Shown here: piece by piece, positions 1 through 13,501 of the stretch
How positions within the stretch are numbered: the first letter of the stretch is position 1
Layout of the letters: the number at the start of each line of letters is the position of its first letter
Source: Areca catechu
Taxonomy: Eukaryota > Streptophyta > Magnoliopsida > Arecales > Arecaceae
Length of the DNA: 64,000 bases
Assembly (NCBI GenBank): GCA_021397845.1
Contig: CM038051.1
Span: 12,555,827-12,619,826, forward strand
Direction: 5' to 3'
The notes under the pieces: generated by a model
Database searches by the model: none
What the model saw: only the letters and a program-made list of their open reading frames with translations
Told to the model about the DNA's origin: nothing
Made by a program: the position numbers and the translations under genes

Positions 1-1611
1 GTTCCTCCAGTGAATAAATTAATATAGTCACGGACTGCCCGCCCTGACTAGATCTATATAGCAGTCTTGGCTGGGAGCAGCATAAGAACACCAGTTCTTG
101 AAGTGCAAAGATGCTATCACCCAAAAAAAGCTAGTGCAAAGGTTTAAACTTCTTAATATGCTGGGTGGCTTCTCTAGGTCTTGAACGATGTTCGCTTTCA
201 GGTAACATTAGCCGCATCTTAACTGCTCGGGAACATGAGGTTCTTATCAGGTTTGTTTGGTTGTTGCAACCTGTATGTTGCCTATGAGTCTTGTTCTTGT
301 TTATTAGAGACATGTTTGTCAGCGATGATTTTTCTTCCTGAATAACAGTGTGAGATCAGATTGATATGAATTCCTCGGCCATGGGGCAACGTTTGTGTAC
401 TGCTCATCTCCTGGCATCAAGCTAATGGACGCTATTTTTAAGACCACGCATTGTTGATCTAAACATGGAGTGATGGTCAAAAGGCTTCAATTATTAGCCC
501 AGGGTCCTTTCCTAACCAAACCCTGCCTTATCTGATTCCAATGTCGTCCCCAGGTTTCAATCTCAGCACTAACCAATCACGAGACCTGTCATAAGTCTTT
601 GTCCGTACGATATAACCTTTTCTAAAACTCGCGGGGTCCTATGAAGTCAGAAGTTCGGCATTCATGAGTTGTATAACATTGGACTTTACGGGATGAATAA
701 TGACATACAAACGGTAACTTGAACGGCAGCTTTCGCGGTCCACTTGGCTTCTCGTTCGTTGACGGTAAGTGGTCAAAAAAAAAAAAAAGGTTTTAGTTTT
801 ATCGCCGTGAACAAGTACAATTTGAGAGAGAGAATTCGAGACTCGTCAATTTCTTTCGGTAAAATAATTTGTTTGTAGGAGGGAATTTAAATTCTCTATA
901 ACCCTAATTTTAGAAAAGTTCTATGATAAGAGATATGATAATCTTTTATTGACTGTGTAACTTAGGCCTTGGTATACGGATTAGCCATATATTTAAGTTC
1001 CAGGAAAGATATAAAAGCAATTAAAAACACATTTTACCCAATTTTTTTTTTTTTAAAAAAATAGAAACACATTACTGAATTTGCCGAGCTAGTAGACTTC
1101 ACTTTCTCAAATATCAAACTAGTTCGTACGTAAAGTTTATAATAAATATATTTAAAAAATCAACAATATTTGGGATAGAAAAACTGAGAGACTTAAATTC
1201 ATCGCTCATTTTAGTAGACTAGATTAGAAACAAGACTCCGGCATCTCTCTTTGATGCGAGGGGTTGGACAGTGGAGGACAGGCAACCTCTGATATTTTCT
1301 CCTTTTTTTTAAAAAAGAAAAAAATTAATTTTTTGTTTGTGCGGTAGCATCCATCTTTTCAGACGCTGCAAGATAATCCTTTCCAGTTGTGGCCAAGCCA
1401 GTGCAATCCGGTACTGGTAAATGAGAAGTGACACTGGGTGTTCGGCAGGCACCGTCCTCAAAAAAGATGTACCACATTGTTATATCAGAGTGACCTACCT
1501 ACAGTCGATTTGATATTGGATGATTTGATGCTTGAGAGCCAAACAAAGAGAATAGGGATCAAGGACAAAGTCCACATTGTTATCGGAACGGGTGACGAGT
1601 CAACTCCCACG
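1..1611. other. Intergenic DNA, no gene recognised
   Basis: This is AT-rich sequence with scattered A or T runs (for example near 775-788 and 1040-1060) and no ORF that resembles a known protein. The short ORFs here have no recognisable domains. It lies downstream of the kinase gene, which is on the minus strand and ends at 2580. Confidence 0.6.
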
Positions 1612-1765
1612 GGAAAAAGCCTTGAAGTCCGGCCAGCAAAATGCCATCACCTATCCAATCATTACCCCGGACTTCCGACGCAAAAGATTAACTCAACATT
1701 GGAGAAATTCCTCAAAAAAAAAAAAAAAAAAAAATGAAGAAGAAGAAGGAAAAAGCCTTGAAGTC
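1612..1765 (+). mobile_element. Short A-tailed retro-insertion with 18-bp target duplication
   Basis: An identical 18-bp sequence (starting GGAAAAAGCC) occurs at 1612-1629 and again at 1748-1765. Between them are 118 bp that end in about 20 adenines and a short GAA-rich stretch. A long perfect target duplication plus a 3' poly(A) tract is the mark of LINE-machinery insertion. The body of about 85 bp is too short to type: it could be a heavily 5'-truncated LINE or a fragment of a cellular transcript. I saw no tRNA-like promoter boxes that would make it a SINE. Confidence 0.65.
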
Positions 1766-2579
1766 TAACTCTACCTGCTTCTCTTATATAGAAGTAGCCA
1801 AGGATAAAGATGTTCACCAGCTTTGTGCTAATGTGTGCGCCTTAAATAATTGCATGAATCCAATCAAGCAAAAAGACAGTGCTGAAAAATTATGAGAATT
1901 GAGATCTACCCTCTGTCGTTTAATAATTGCTCTCTACCAAGTTTATATTTAATGTAATCTCTGGCTTATTTGTAACTGCACAAAAGAAAAGATAACCATG
2001 CACACATGTAACTGTTTGCAAATCACAAGCTTAAAATTGTGCAAGGACAAAAGGTAAAATGACAGCTACATAAGGGTTAAATACAAAATGACAGGTAAAG
2101 AAAGGGCTGGAATCGAGTTCCCCAAAATTTTTGCTTTGTGAGGCATTGCTCGTCAAAGATTACATCTCATCTGACCTTTAATTTGCGAATTGGTAAGAAC
2201 ATTCTCAGTTTTGGTTTACATATGCCCAAGAATTCTGATATGTTAAATTCAAGTGCTTAGAAGATTTCATTGAACAGAGAGAAGAGAGAGGGTCATTCAA
2301 GAGAAAGGACCAAAAAGAGAAAAAAAGAAAAAAGAAAAAGAAAGAGAAGCAATTTAACAAAAAAAGTGGCCGCTGCATTCACTCACAAAACAGCAGCCAT
2401 CCCACATTGTATAAATTGATAAACCTAACAACATTTCTGTACAACAGCATACTAACAATATACCATCAATAAATTGATGAAGAGCATACTAAGGAGCAAA
2501 GATGGAAGGGAAAAGAAAACAGAGAAGAATACACATTGCATTTGGGATGCCTTGGCATGGCATGCTGCTAAGGAGTCCA
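1766..2579. other. Region downstream of the kinase gene, including its likely 3' UTR
   Basis: No coding sequence was recognised. Because the kinase gene runs right to left and stops at 2580, its 3' UTR and poly(A) site should lie in roughly 2250-2579. A purine-rich GA/AAG stretch occupies about 2275-2350. I cannot place the poly(A) site. Confidence 0.5.
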
Positions 2580-5500
2580 TCACCATCTACGCATGAGGCC
2601 CTCCCTCTCTCTCTCCCAAGATGCCTTTATAGCCTCATAGGAGTGCTTCCCACTAAAACCCTCCAAATCCACCTGCCGGACTGGACCACCGTATTGTGAA
2701 TGCTGCTGCTGATCTGGCCACATCCGTCCACTCCTGTTTCCAATGTCATAGCCAGGTGTTGCAGTGTAACTGGGTTCCATGACCATGTCACCCTCCAATA
2801 TTCGAAGAACCTTTTTTTTTTTTTTTTTTTGCATGATAACCACAAATCATTCGAGGGTCAGAAAAATAATCTACTGTCCCTTTTTGCAGATCTTGATTTT
2901 GTGAACATAATTCAGATTTACCTGCGACATACGGGGTCTTGCGTGAGGATCACGCCTGATGCACAACGATGCTGCATGCAACATGCAGTAGACTTCGTGC
3001 TCCGAGTAATGGTCCCCCAAACATGGATCTATGAGCTCTTCAATTGCATACCCTTCCAGTAATGGTCGAGCCTACTCAAACAAGTATTGACAAGATAAAG
3101 ACCGAGTCCAGGGACCTTATATCCAAAAGCCAGTTTGCACCAGTTTATATATTTTCTTAAGAAGAAAGATAAATAATTTGCTCAGCATTTTCATGTAGCC
3201 AGTGCAGCAAAAAGTACATTTCCAGAGACAGATATTACTATCTCCAAGCCAACATTAATGGTTCTAGCCAGGTGGCATAACAGATCCATGCACATGAATA
3301 GAAATTTGTTTATTCCTCATGGGGAAGTGATGTTAATATGCGACTTACCCATTCAGTAAGGCACTGCTGACCCTTGGGACGGTTAATATCGACAGCTTTT
3401 CGTCCAGTGACAAGTTCCGCCAGTACCACTCCAAAGGAATACACATCAGCTTTTTCTGTAATTTGGCCGCTTTGTGCGTACTCCGGTGCCAGATACCTGC
3501 AACTCAACCAGAGGTGATTTAGATACACCCAATTTACTCTCAAAAGAATGACGATGTATTACTCTAATCCAAGTTTACCCAAAGGTGCCGATCACTCTTG
3601 TTTCCACACCTTGGTCCCCATCAGGCTGCCATCTTGCTAGGCCAAAATCTCCAACCTTTAAAAAAAATCATCATAAAAAGCAGATGCATAATGATTCTTA
3701 TGTACATCCAACCATTGTCACTGAAGACAAAACTCAAATACAACAAAGAATAACTTTTTGATAAAACTAACCTCAAACTAAATGCTAGAGATTGTGAATA
3801 ATGAACGAGTTCTTTTTTCTTTTTCCTTTTCTTATTTTAAGTGGGGGCTACAAATATAATGCATACATTCAGTCATTACTCCTTGGTGAAGAAATGTGAT
3901 AGTGGAAATGACATGTTCCCAAATGGAGGCATCTACAGAGACATGTAACATTTGAAATATATCAACCAACTCTGGTGGGTTCCCTTAGATAAATAGTTCT
4001 CACTTTTAACTGCGGTCAAACTTGAAATCCTGACATAATCCTTATCCCAATTTTCTATGTACCAGCATGATGAACCAGAAAATTAAGAACATATGGTAAG
4101 CCAGGTATGGATGCACTTTCTTAACTTGGTTTGCATGTGATGGATATAGCCTGACACTTTCATGAACATAATTTTGACTGACAGCACTTTCAGCTCAATG
4201 GAATGAGAATTAGGAACTTACTGCAAAGTCTAGGGTAAAAAAAAAAAAGGAGAGGTCAATTAACAGAAAAGTTAGATGTTGAAATAAGATTATCTAAAGG
4301 ATTCAGAAAACAACATCTTTACATTGCTGCAGACCTGAAGTATCCTACAGATATCTTCTGTTGCCAAAAAAAGGGGAAATGGGGTCAACAAGGTCACATT
4401 ACATTGTTTAAATTGGAAAAAATCACATGGAAGTCATTAAGTACTCGCACAAGAGATTCAAGTTCCTCTGTTTAAAAGAATGAGAAATTAGAAAAATGGT
4501 TAGCAGAAACCTAAGCAACTCTGGAAGTGAATGAATAAAACACCAAACAAGGAATCTATGCACATACAATATAAACAGAGTTTGTTGATAGATTCATATA
4601 AAGAAAAATAATATATGTGAAAGAAACATAATAAACACGTGATTTTCAAAACCTACAAATAAAATTGATACATCATCCTTCTCCGAAAACCACCAGTTAG
4701 TACTTCACGAGCCTAGGTGATGGTTGTCTCCAACTATGTAAAAGTTGAACTTCGATGGTACTTCACTTGAAAATCTTGAAACATTCCACTATTACATATT
4801 AAGAACAAAAAAACAATAGCAAAAGCATGGCTTATTGATTATTGACCGAGGAAAGACATCTAGTAAAGCAGATGCAATTTCCTTGATTCCCATAGCTTAT
4901 TTTCTTCTGAAGTCTTCATACGAGGTTACTTGACGAAGATAGTTCATTACCATGAGAAGATCAACTTCAGGAACCCTGTGTATCATTTTAGTGAAAATGG
5001 AAACAAACTTTTTATTTGGAGTTACTTAGGAGTTGGTTGCCTCTCAAAGGAGGCATTAATATGTATACTAGTTTGTTTGATAAGTATATGTTTGCTGGAG
5101 AGCAGTACTGCACTATTGTGAAATGTACCAAATGGAGGACAGTTACCACGATGGCTGATAAACTTGCTAAAGTGGACATGGGAAGCATCAGATGTGGTGT
5201 TTCAATACAAGCTCATGGTGGTAAGTGAATTTATGAGCATCAATCAGCAATCAGGCATAAATCCGCCTAACAAGCACAAGATTTAGCACTAAAGAACCAT
5301 CATTTTCAGACATGCAGCACAACTATTATGATGATGAGTGTCCACATTATTACGGGCCAAAGCCTGTTCTGCCTCAACACTTCATGAGGAACAGGTTATG
5401 TTGATTCTACTCCTCATATTCAGTTTTGTTTCCCTTTTCCTTTCAAAAACAAGTAACTATCATGTTCAAAATGCTTCAAAAGTTCAAAGATGATCTTTAT

Positions 5501-8500
5501 ATTGTTAGTTATTATGTATTCCATCTTGGACCTGTTTTTACTCCAATTACACAAGTAACCAATATTTCTATATCATGCATTCAAAGCTAGGAAGCTAGTG
5601 ACCCACCTTCATGTATATGAATATGTATTAAAAGTTTAGAACCATTATTGGTTGGTTGCAAGTGTTGTTGGGTAGGGTTGATGGCTACCAGTGACCTCCT
5701 ATACATGAAGTCAACATTACACTCATCATCCTAGCAAATGCAGTAAGACAAACCATTTTGGGACTTCTGAACACAATAGTGGAAACCTTTCCCTCTTTGT
5801 CCATGTAACTAGTACTGATCTTGTTTGAAGTTCAATACTTAGCTCCAATGTCCACTAAGTATCCTTTCCACAGAATATTTAATGCACATTGATTTTGAGA
5901 CTGGCCATGAAAAAGTTCAAATCTTGTTTTCTGTGATCACACTCATCATGTTGAAGCATTTTCAGATTTATGCAGAAATTCCTGCATACACAAACTATAG
6001 ACTCTAGTGGTAATTCCTCAACCAAAAAAAAAAAAAGAAGATAAAACTAAAGAAAGGTGGAGAAAGAATGAAGCTAATTGATTACTTAATTTGCATATCA
6101 GAAAACCTAGTAAATGAAGTATCACGCAACTTCTGAACTCAAAACAAACCATAAAAACATCTTTTTTTAGCTTGCACAACAGAAAAAGGAATCTTCCTAC
6201 ATTTGAGAAGGGTAAGGAAGTTCCAAAATATCCCTAATATCATGAAAGCAATAACTGATGCATGATGGAGGATTCCTAGAAGCATCCAAAAGCAAGTCCA
6301 AACATGGTAATGGTTCTCTAAATAGGAATAACTCCCTATGGTGAACCTTCTACATAAATTTATGAATTTTAACATGCAAGACCCTAAAAATATTAAGTTA
6401 ATTACTTCAGAGAGAATCATTCCAGCCTAGGAGAAGTATTCAAAGCACCCAAAGAATTGAAACAACTTACTCAATTGTACAGTACATCTCCACACTACAC
6501 CTCAGAACATACATCTCATTTAATCAAATACACGCCAATAGACTAAATAAGAAGTTTTACATACCTGTTGAAGGATCAGAATGCAGGAAAAGGTAAAGAA
6601 TGGAATAGTGTAGGATGAAGCTGATGATAGGTACATTCTTGTGGAAGGCTGCTATGACAGCTCTCATGGTTTTACATGGACAGAATGACTCCAACTACAA
6701 TGGGCAGAAAATGCTGGTTGTTCATGGTTGTGACTACAAAGGAATTAGGTGTGCCCAACCGAAAACTTCTTAAGAAATATAATTTGCTCTCTAACCTTGA
6801 AAACTGAAAACTGGATACAGGGCTAGCCTAAATAAATGAATAAATAAATTCAAGAAAATTCATGACAACGAGGACCTTCTGAACTGTACAAAGGACTCTT
6901 CTAAAAACTGTGAACAAACACAAGATGAACTAGATAGTCATTGGATTTGATTTTTCTATGGATATAATAAAGAGCAACTTGCACAAATGATGGATATCTA
7001 TGAATTGAATACATGCAGTAAAGACATTAATACGGGCTTTCAAGGCCAAGTAAATCCAATGAAGAATGAGTTTAAATTGTTCCAAGATAGGTTCAAAACA
7101 ATCTCAGAGAATCAATGACCTAATAAATGAGCATGAAGGTCATACCAGTGGTTCAAAATCATGGGTAATAAGAATGTTATTAGGTCTCATGTCCCGGTGG
7201 ACAATGCAACCAACTCTGCACTCTTCATGAAGGTATCTCAACCCTCGTGCTGCTCCCACTGCAATCTTTTGTCTAGCAGACCACTCCAATGGCTGTCTAT
7301 TACGGCCTATACACATCAGAAAACTTGCATTAGCAACAACCTTAAAGTAACATACATTATCATCTCATGTAATAGGTATTTTATCATTTTGTCCCTGAGA
7401 GGATATTTCTGCCAGGAAGACAGGCCCTTCTTTGTATGAAGGTCATGATAACCATGTCTTTTTTTTTTTTAATAAAAAAATTCTCAGATGATATATCAGT
7501 TTGTATTTCTATTGGGCACTCATCAATTCAATTTTATAAAATATAGACTTTATTATCTATGCCAATATAAATCGACAACCAACATATTTGCAAAAGGATG
7601 GCAACACATCAGCCAAGAATTTTCGGTATTTCTTTCCTGCATTTTAATTGGAAATAGGTTTCTTACAAACTAACACTAACAATGGTTTAATTTGCTATAG
7701 ATTTTTTATTCACTACAAAGTAAAATCAGTGTCAAGCACTAGGTAATCTGGTCTATTATATAGGTCAATACTACAATAGTATTGGAATGTTTTGGTCATT
7801 CAGAAATTTCTTCAGCACTCTGTCTTGTCCAGGATAAACCATGAAATTGGTCCATTTTGGTATTGGTCACCCACTGAAACAACTGAGATATTAGAGATTA
7901 AAAATAGATAATGCATCTCCAACACTTATACAACAATACCTGGTAAAACTATACTATCTATCTACCATGTAAGAATGGGCTGCAGGTAAATAATTAAAGG
8001 AATTACCATAAAGATGGGAATCCAATGACCCATTGCAGATATATTCATAAACAAGCAACCTTCTCCTGTCCTCAACACAAAACCCAATTAGCATCACTAC
8101 ATTACGATGCTGTGCGCAGCTTAGGACTTCCACCTCTGAGCAGAACTCTTGATCACCCTGTGAACTAGCTAATTTGTGCTGTTTAACCGCAATTGCCTGG
8201 CCATCTGGCAGGACCCCTCTGTGAACAGAACCAAAGCCACCCTCAGCCAGGAAGTTTGCTTGAGAGAACCCACCCGTAGCAAGTTCTAGTTCAGAATAAC
8301 TGAACCACCTAGGAGGCTTTCCAAACACAGGTGCCTTGTGCTGACATATTGAACATAAAGGGGGTGGCTCTAGAGGTACATTTCTAGATAGTGAAATTGC
8401 TTCTCTGACATTTCCATTGAACTTCAAATTTGATCTGGAGTTCAGATTACCAATTCCACCTTCCTGATCGAGTTTAGAGAATTTTTCCAACAATGCTTTT

Positions 8501-10490
8501 GCTTTGAAGATACGGGCTTTACCATCAAGTTGTTGTGGCAATTCCTCAACTTGCTTTGAAGATGTGCAGCCACCACAGAGAATCTCAGCCATCCAGGGCT
8601 GAAGATCTAAGGATGTAGAAGGAGACAAACTTTCACTGTCAGAGTCAGAGCTGGTTACATTTAAATTCCGGATTTCTTTTGTGGTTAACTTTCCATCCCT
8701 CTTAAGAGGGTCATTAGTTTCAGAAACACAAAATGGTGAAGTTCCAGGATCGGAGCTTGACACTGAAGATGTTCCAGCTTCAGTAGTGGTAAATGATGTC
8801 TCTGCTTCGGGGCTGCTAGTTGGTGTCACAGTTGGCCCTCTAATGGAATTCTGAGGATCTCTCATATCCTTTGTAGTTTCTCTTGATGATTTATCCAACT
8901 CAGAAGGCAGTGGACAGGACACTTGTGGCTCTGCCTCAGAAGATCCTGTGAGATTCAAACGAAGAACTTTCGGTTGAGAATGTTTCATGACCACTATGTT
9001 ACATTGTAGCTCTTCCATGCAACGCTTCTCCTCATGCTTCAGTTGTCTGCAAAAGAAAGTTGTATGAGAAAGAGTGGATCTGGTCAATAAATCAAATGGA
9101 AAAGAAAAGCAATAAAACAAGCAGATCAAAAATTACAAAGATGTCATTGGAATTGGAAGGCCCATAGCTCAGACATCTAATCCTGCTTGCCTTGAAACAA
9201 AACAAAATCAAACAAAATCATTTAATGGCTTGATCATTACTTGTCCAATACAACCCAGTTTGCTTGAGTTCGCTTGCATTCAGCAGCCACAGCACCACAA
9301 GGTGATCCAGAAACGATTTTTACCTTGATATTTATCTACAAAACATCAAAAAAAAAAAAAAGAGGAAGTCATATAACAGTCATAAAAGAGAGGCGAACAA
9401 GAAGAACAGAGCAATTGCTTGGGTACTTTACCTTATTTGGATCATAAACATCATGAAGACGAAGCATCATCTGAGAACATGTATCTGTAATATCAGACTT
9501 CTGCTCTAATGTAGTTCCAAAATGTGACTTCCTATGACCACTGGCGCAGTCCCCTGCAAATCTTGGAAATCCCCATAGTTTTCTACCTGAAAGATTGAAA
9601 CAAAAAAAAGCACATACATTTTCCGATCATCAGCTAACAGCAAAATATGTGATTATTCAGCTAAAATTAGTTTTGCAAGAAACGGAGATCCTTAACGTCA
9701 TAGTATACTTTGCTTTATAGAGTGATTTAGCAATAACTTCAAAACCAAAATCATTCTTCATAAAGCCATATTCGACATGCTCAACTCTGAAGGATACAAA
9801 TCCTAATTAAGCAATCTACAAGCACATTCCAAGTTTTTTACTACAGTAAGATCAAGACTCACCAAGTTACCAATTTGGAGTGTCAGTATGGCCTAGTGAA
9901 AGGCTTTAGGTTAAAAAAAAAAAAGCTTCTCGATGCTATAATGTGAAAGTTGGATGTGATATCAACACTAAAGGTCTGTAAAACATCCGCATTTAGCAAC
10001 TTATGAACTCAAACCCCCGTCTTAGGAATACTAAACACGAGGCCTCAAAGAGAAAAAGGCCTTGGTTTTTGGATATAATGCTAATAAAAACATATCAAAA
10101 ACAGGGATGTGAGTTAGCACAGTAACTATCATGGTAACCATAACCAGGCCAGCGACGGCATCATCAGGGATCGAGAAATCTCATACTGAATTCATAATAA
10201 CAAGGAAGCTAATAAAAGACTGAGAAGAACTACATGGCAAAAGTGGCCGCGAGAGAGAGAGAGAGAGAGAAAGAGATAGGAAGAAACGTTGGAGAAACGA
10301 TACCTGAACTGTGCGGTGGAACCACAACCAGAAGTGTGATACAGTCACCAGGTTGAACAACATGGGTTAAAGCCCATTCCAGGGCGGTCTTTGAGATTTC
10401 CTTCAAAGCCTTGACTGCTACCACAACCTTCTCGGTAGCATCAAGGCCCTTGACACTCTTCCCTCGCTTCTGTAGTAGGCTAGAACTCAT
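2580..10490 (-). CDS. Receptor-like cytoplasmic kinase with N-terminal USP-like domain
   Basis: Nine exons read on the minus strand: 10490-10304, 9586-9432, 9335-9241, 9046-8007, 7306-7146, 3655-3579, 3496-3349, 3071-2922, 2810-2580. All introns are GT-AG and the exons sum to 2244 nt, giving 747 aa. Residues about 18-165 resemble the universal-stress-protein/adenine nucleotide alpha-hydrolase fold. Residues about 165-375 are Ser/Thr-rich and probably disordered, followed by a Cys-rich LCSICQHKAP motif. The kinase domain covers about 400-675: glycine loop EGGFG 414-418, Lys434 in AVK, HRD with Asp531, Asn536, DFG with Asp549, and the APE equivalent in LAPEY. No signal peptide or membrane segment is seen, so it should act in the cytoplasm. 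The family is close to the PERK-like plant proteins often called 'inactive protein kinase SELMODRAFT_444075-like', yet every catalytic residue I can check is present. The substrate is unknown. Confidence 0.93.
3656..7145 (-). other. Large intron 5 of the kinase gene (3490 bp)
   Basis: This intron splits the kinase domain between the catalytic loop (HRD) and the DFG exon. Its donor is at 7145 and its acceptor at 3656. It is AT-rich, with several A or T runs and short ORFs that match nothing I recognise. Its size suggests old insertions, but I could not find ends or target duplications for any. Confidence 0.8.
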
Positions 10491-12060
10491 CTCTTCCCCT
10501 CAAAATTCAAACGTAAACACACCAAGCTAGACTTTTGCCTTCATAACCAACTCACAGAGACAGGCCTCCTATTATGAGCAACAACAAAACAAAAAACAGA
10601 GCAGCAGAAGAGGTCGAAGTGCGTGACAAAATAAAGCTCCCCATCGAGACGACACTGATCCCGCCAGGCTAACGTAAATAACAGACATCAGAACCTACTG
10701 TTGATATCACTGCATTAAAGCAATCAAGAAGGAAAAGACTCTTTTAACCAGAACTCCAGACAACCCGATAATCCGAACTTTTTTTTTTTTGAACACTATT
10801 TCTTCTTCCTGTCCCTAGTGTTTTCTACGCAATTTTCTGGTATCAAATTTCTCTAGAACTCACAACATAGCCATCAAAGATCCGTAAAAAGAGCCTCTTT
10901 TTTTAGCCTGTATCAGAAACCATCTCTTCCAATCCTCCAATTCCGAGTCCTTGGAGAAATAAACTCCGGATGCGACCAAAATCTTGAAAGAATGGTCCTC
11001 TTTTTTGTTCAAGAGTTAAGAAGTGGGGAAGGCCATGGGGCAGTAGACGGGCATCGAAGCACTGTTCCCGTGAATGTACAGTTCCTTTTGCAGGAAAACG
11101 ACACAGAAAAAGGGATCCAGCCACCATGTATAGTGGCTAACTCCTGGAACCCTTAAACCATAAGGTGAAAAACCCTAGAAAAACTTGAAGAAAGGTAAAA
11201 AAAAGTCTTTCCAAAAAGTCCTGAATCATTCCTTCAAAACAATCTACTAATTACCGATAGGAACAGGAATGGCAGTAATTTAACAGGACCCCCTCCCTGG
11301 TTACTAAAACCGCCCCCGGACCTCTAAATCGAGGATCAAGATTGCCGTCCGATAAAAGAAACAAAATATCCAAGATTTCTTGCCTGGATAGCCTCTAAAA
11401 CCTTCCAAACAAAGAAAAAAACTCCGAAAAACCCGGGCTTTTCGTGGCCGAACCCTCCAAATCCTCAAACCTAACACATGGCAAAGAAAGCCCTCAAATC
11501 GGAGTATACGACCAGCTCGCCCCCTCCAAGAAGCATCCAAAACTCAAATTGACGCCCGGAATCAAGAAAACTCCGGAACATAGGGGACCAGTGGATTGCA
11601 GTTCCGGAAAACCTAAACACTAACCCTATCCCTCGGCAAGCAAGAAGTCGCGATCGAACAATTCGGGCTTTTTCTTTTCCTCTTCAGCATTCTACGGGAT
11701 TATGAATCCCAAACTCCACGCCTCCTTCTTCTTGCAGCTCCATTAATGCCGGATCGCCATCGAACGGAAACACCCCCGGTTCTCTGTCATTTTACGGAAA
11801 TAGCCTTGCGATCGCCGCTACCGCGCCGTAGGCATTCATAATGATGGGACGGGTTATACTCTGTTCGCTAATGGATCTGGGCCGTTGAAATGAGCTTGGC
11901 GTTTTTTACGGGTGGAGTGGTAGAGGCTATATCTTTGATCAGATGGTCTCATCATAATAAGGCTTAAACACATAAAGGAGATAAAAAAGAGGGAGCGACT
12001 GTTATTTCTGCATTTAATCCATCTGCAAATAGTGACCGCATTTAACGGTGACCACATAAA
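10491..12060 (-). promoter_or_regulatory. Leader and upstream region of the kinase gene
   Basis: This is the sequence just upstream of the kinase start codon at 10490. It holds no convincing ORF. Base composition shifts from AT-rich to more GC-rich between about 10900 and 11850, as is common for a 5' UTR and proximal promoter. I could not place a TATA box or transcription start, and a non-coding first exon with a leader intron is possible. The region ends at a TA/GA microsatellite. Confidence 0.4.
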
Positions 12061-12066
12061 TTATGC

Positions 12067-12105
<39 letters not shown>
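12067..12105. repeat. Compound (AT)n(GA)n microsatellite
   Basis: About ten AT units run straight into about nine GA units. It is a likely length-variable marker. Confidence 0.9.
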
Positions 12106-12429
12106 ATCTCTATTTGAAGAATAATTTATTTTTAGGTTACCACGTAAATTAAAAAAAATTATAGAATCTCAATTTGAAGAATAATTTATTTTTAAGTTAT
12201 GTTTAGTGGATACCGATTATCAATAATTTAAAAAAATTCATCACATTACTATGTATATTAATTTTTTTTATGATAATCCAGATTACTTGATAATATCGAT
12301 TACTTTATAAGAGATCATCTGAATTATCTTTGAATATGATAATAATTTAGATTATCACTTTTCAAGTAATCTTTTAGATAATATTATCTTCTATTTTTTC
12401 TTTCTTCTTTTCTTTAACGATGTCTCATA

Positions 12430-13075
12430 GTGACCCTTCTACCATCCATCGGCAGCACTCCACTTACCATTCCCAACTACTTGTCAATCGATAGAGAGGA
12501 GCTTATAGTAGAGGCGCAGAAGGTTTGTAGGGAGGAGGTTGCCATTGCTAAGGCTCGCAAAAAGAGGGGGTTGTCATTACTGGAGCTCGTGGAGGAGGGG
12601 AAGCCATCGCCGGTGGGAAAGAGGGTCATCATAGTCGAAGCTCACAAGGGAGGGGAAGTTGTCGTTGGGTCATCCCAAAGAAGGAAAAGAATAGGAGGGT
12701 GCCAGGCAGGGGGGCGACACCGATGGGCACAGGGGGTAGTGAACTAAAGAAGGAAAGGGGGACGAAGAAGAAGGGGCAGGGGATGTTGTTGGTAGGGACG
12801 AGGAGGGGGGAGGTGGTGAACCAAAGAAGGAGAAGAAGGGGAGGGGGCAGCACTGGTAGGGGGTGGTGAATCGAAGAAAGAGAAGGAGGTAAAGAAGGAG
12901 AAGAATGGGAGGGGGTGGTGCCGGCTTGAAGGGGGTGGTGAACCAAAGAAAGAAAAGGAAGCAAAGGAGAAGAAGAGGAGGGAGGGTGATGCCGACAAGG
13001 GCAGGGGATGGGATGGACAACATTAGCGGAGGCAATTGGTGGAGAGAGTCGAGGAAAAAGAAGAGAAGGAAAAAA
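12430..13075 (+). repeat. Purine-rich degenerate minisatellite
   Basis: The plus strand is almost wholly G and A. A phrase like GGTGGTGAACCAAAGAAGG recurs near 12733, 12811, 12863 and 12937, with spacing of roughly 50-76 bp. The overlapping ORFs on both strands are low-complexity (Pro/Ser/Phe on one strand, Lys/Arg/Gly on the other), so I do not call a gene. The AT-rich 12107-12420 before it shows a duplicated block (AGAATCTCTATTTGAAGAAT near 12105 and a close copy near 12166). Confidence 0.6.
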
Positions 13076-13149
13076 GAATATATATATTAATAAATAGATA
13101 AAATATAAAAAATATTTTTATAAATATAATATTGAATTAATTTAAAAAT

Positions 13150-13501
13150 TAATATATCAAGATTTGGTTGGTCCAACATAGTGTCCGAAGATCTAATCAG
13201 TGTCAGACATGCATCAATCAACCTAAGCAGCTGGCCATCTCTCAGTGCCCCGCTACCTGGATATCAAACCGTGCACTCACAAATCTCTTACGGAAATTGC
13301 CAGGTCCATCCATGGTCTATCCCAATTGTGCGTGCTCTAGGTGAGGTGGCCATTAATGCTCATCTTCTGAGAGACATTTGTAGCGGAGACGTGCTGATCT
13401 CTGGTCCTTGCTCTACCAACCATGGTATGGCCCTTATCATGGGCATGCTTGCAACCACCAAGATATGCCAGATTTCACTCCTTTACAATGCATATCATAT
13501 C
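13150..13501. mobile_element. Left part of an unidentified repeat split by a solo LTR
   Basis: This moderately GC-rich block is interrupted at 13501 by the solo LTR and seems to resume at 15088, since the 5-bp target duplication joins the two halves. The ORF 13181-13507 has no recognised domain. Composition and a possible TATA-like region downstream suggest an older LTR-type repeat, but no ends were found. Confidence 0.4.

Noticed and set aside
12629..13090. Overlapping Pro/Ser/Phe and Lys/Arg ORFs
   Set aside because: Low-complexity readings of both strands of a purine-rich minisatellite.
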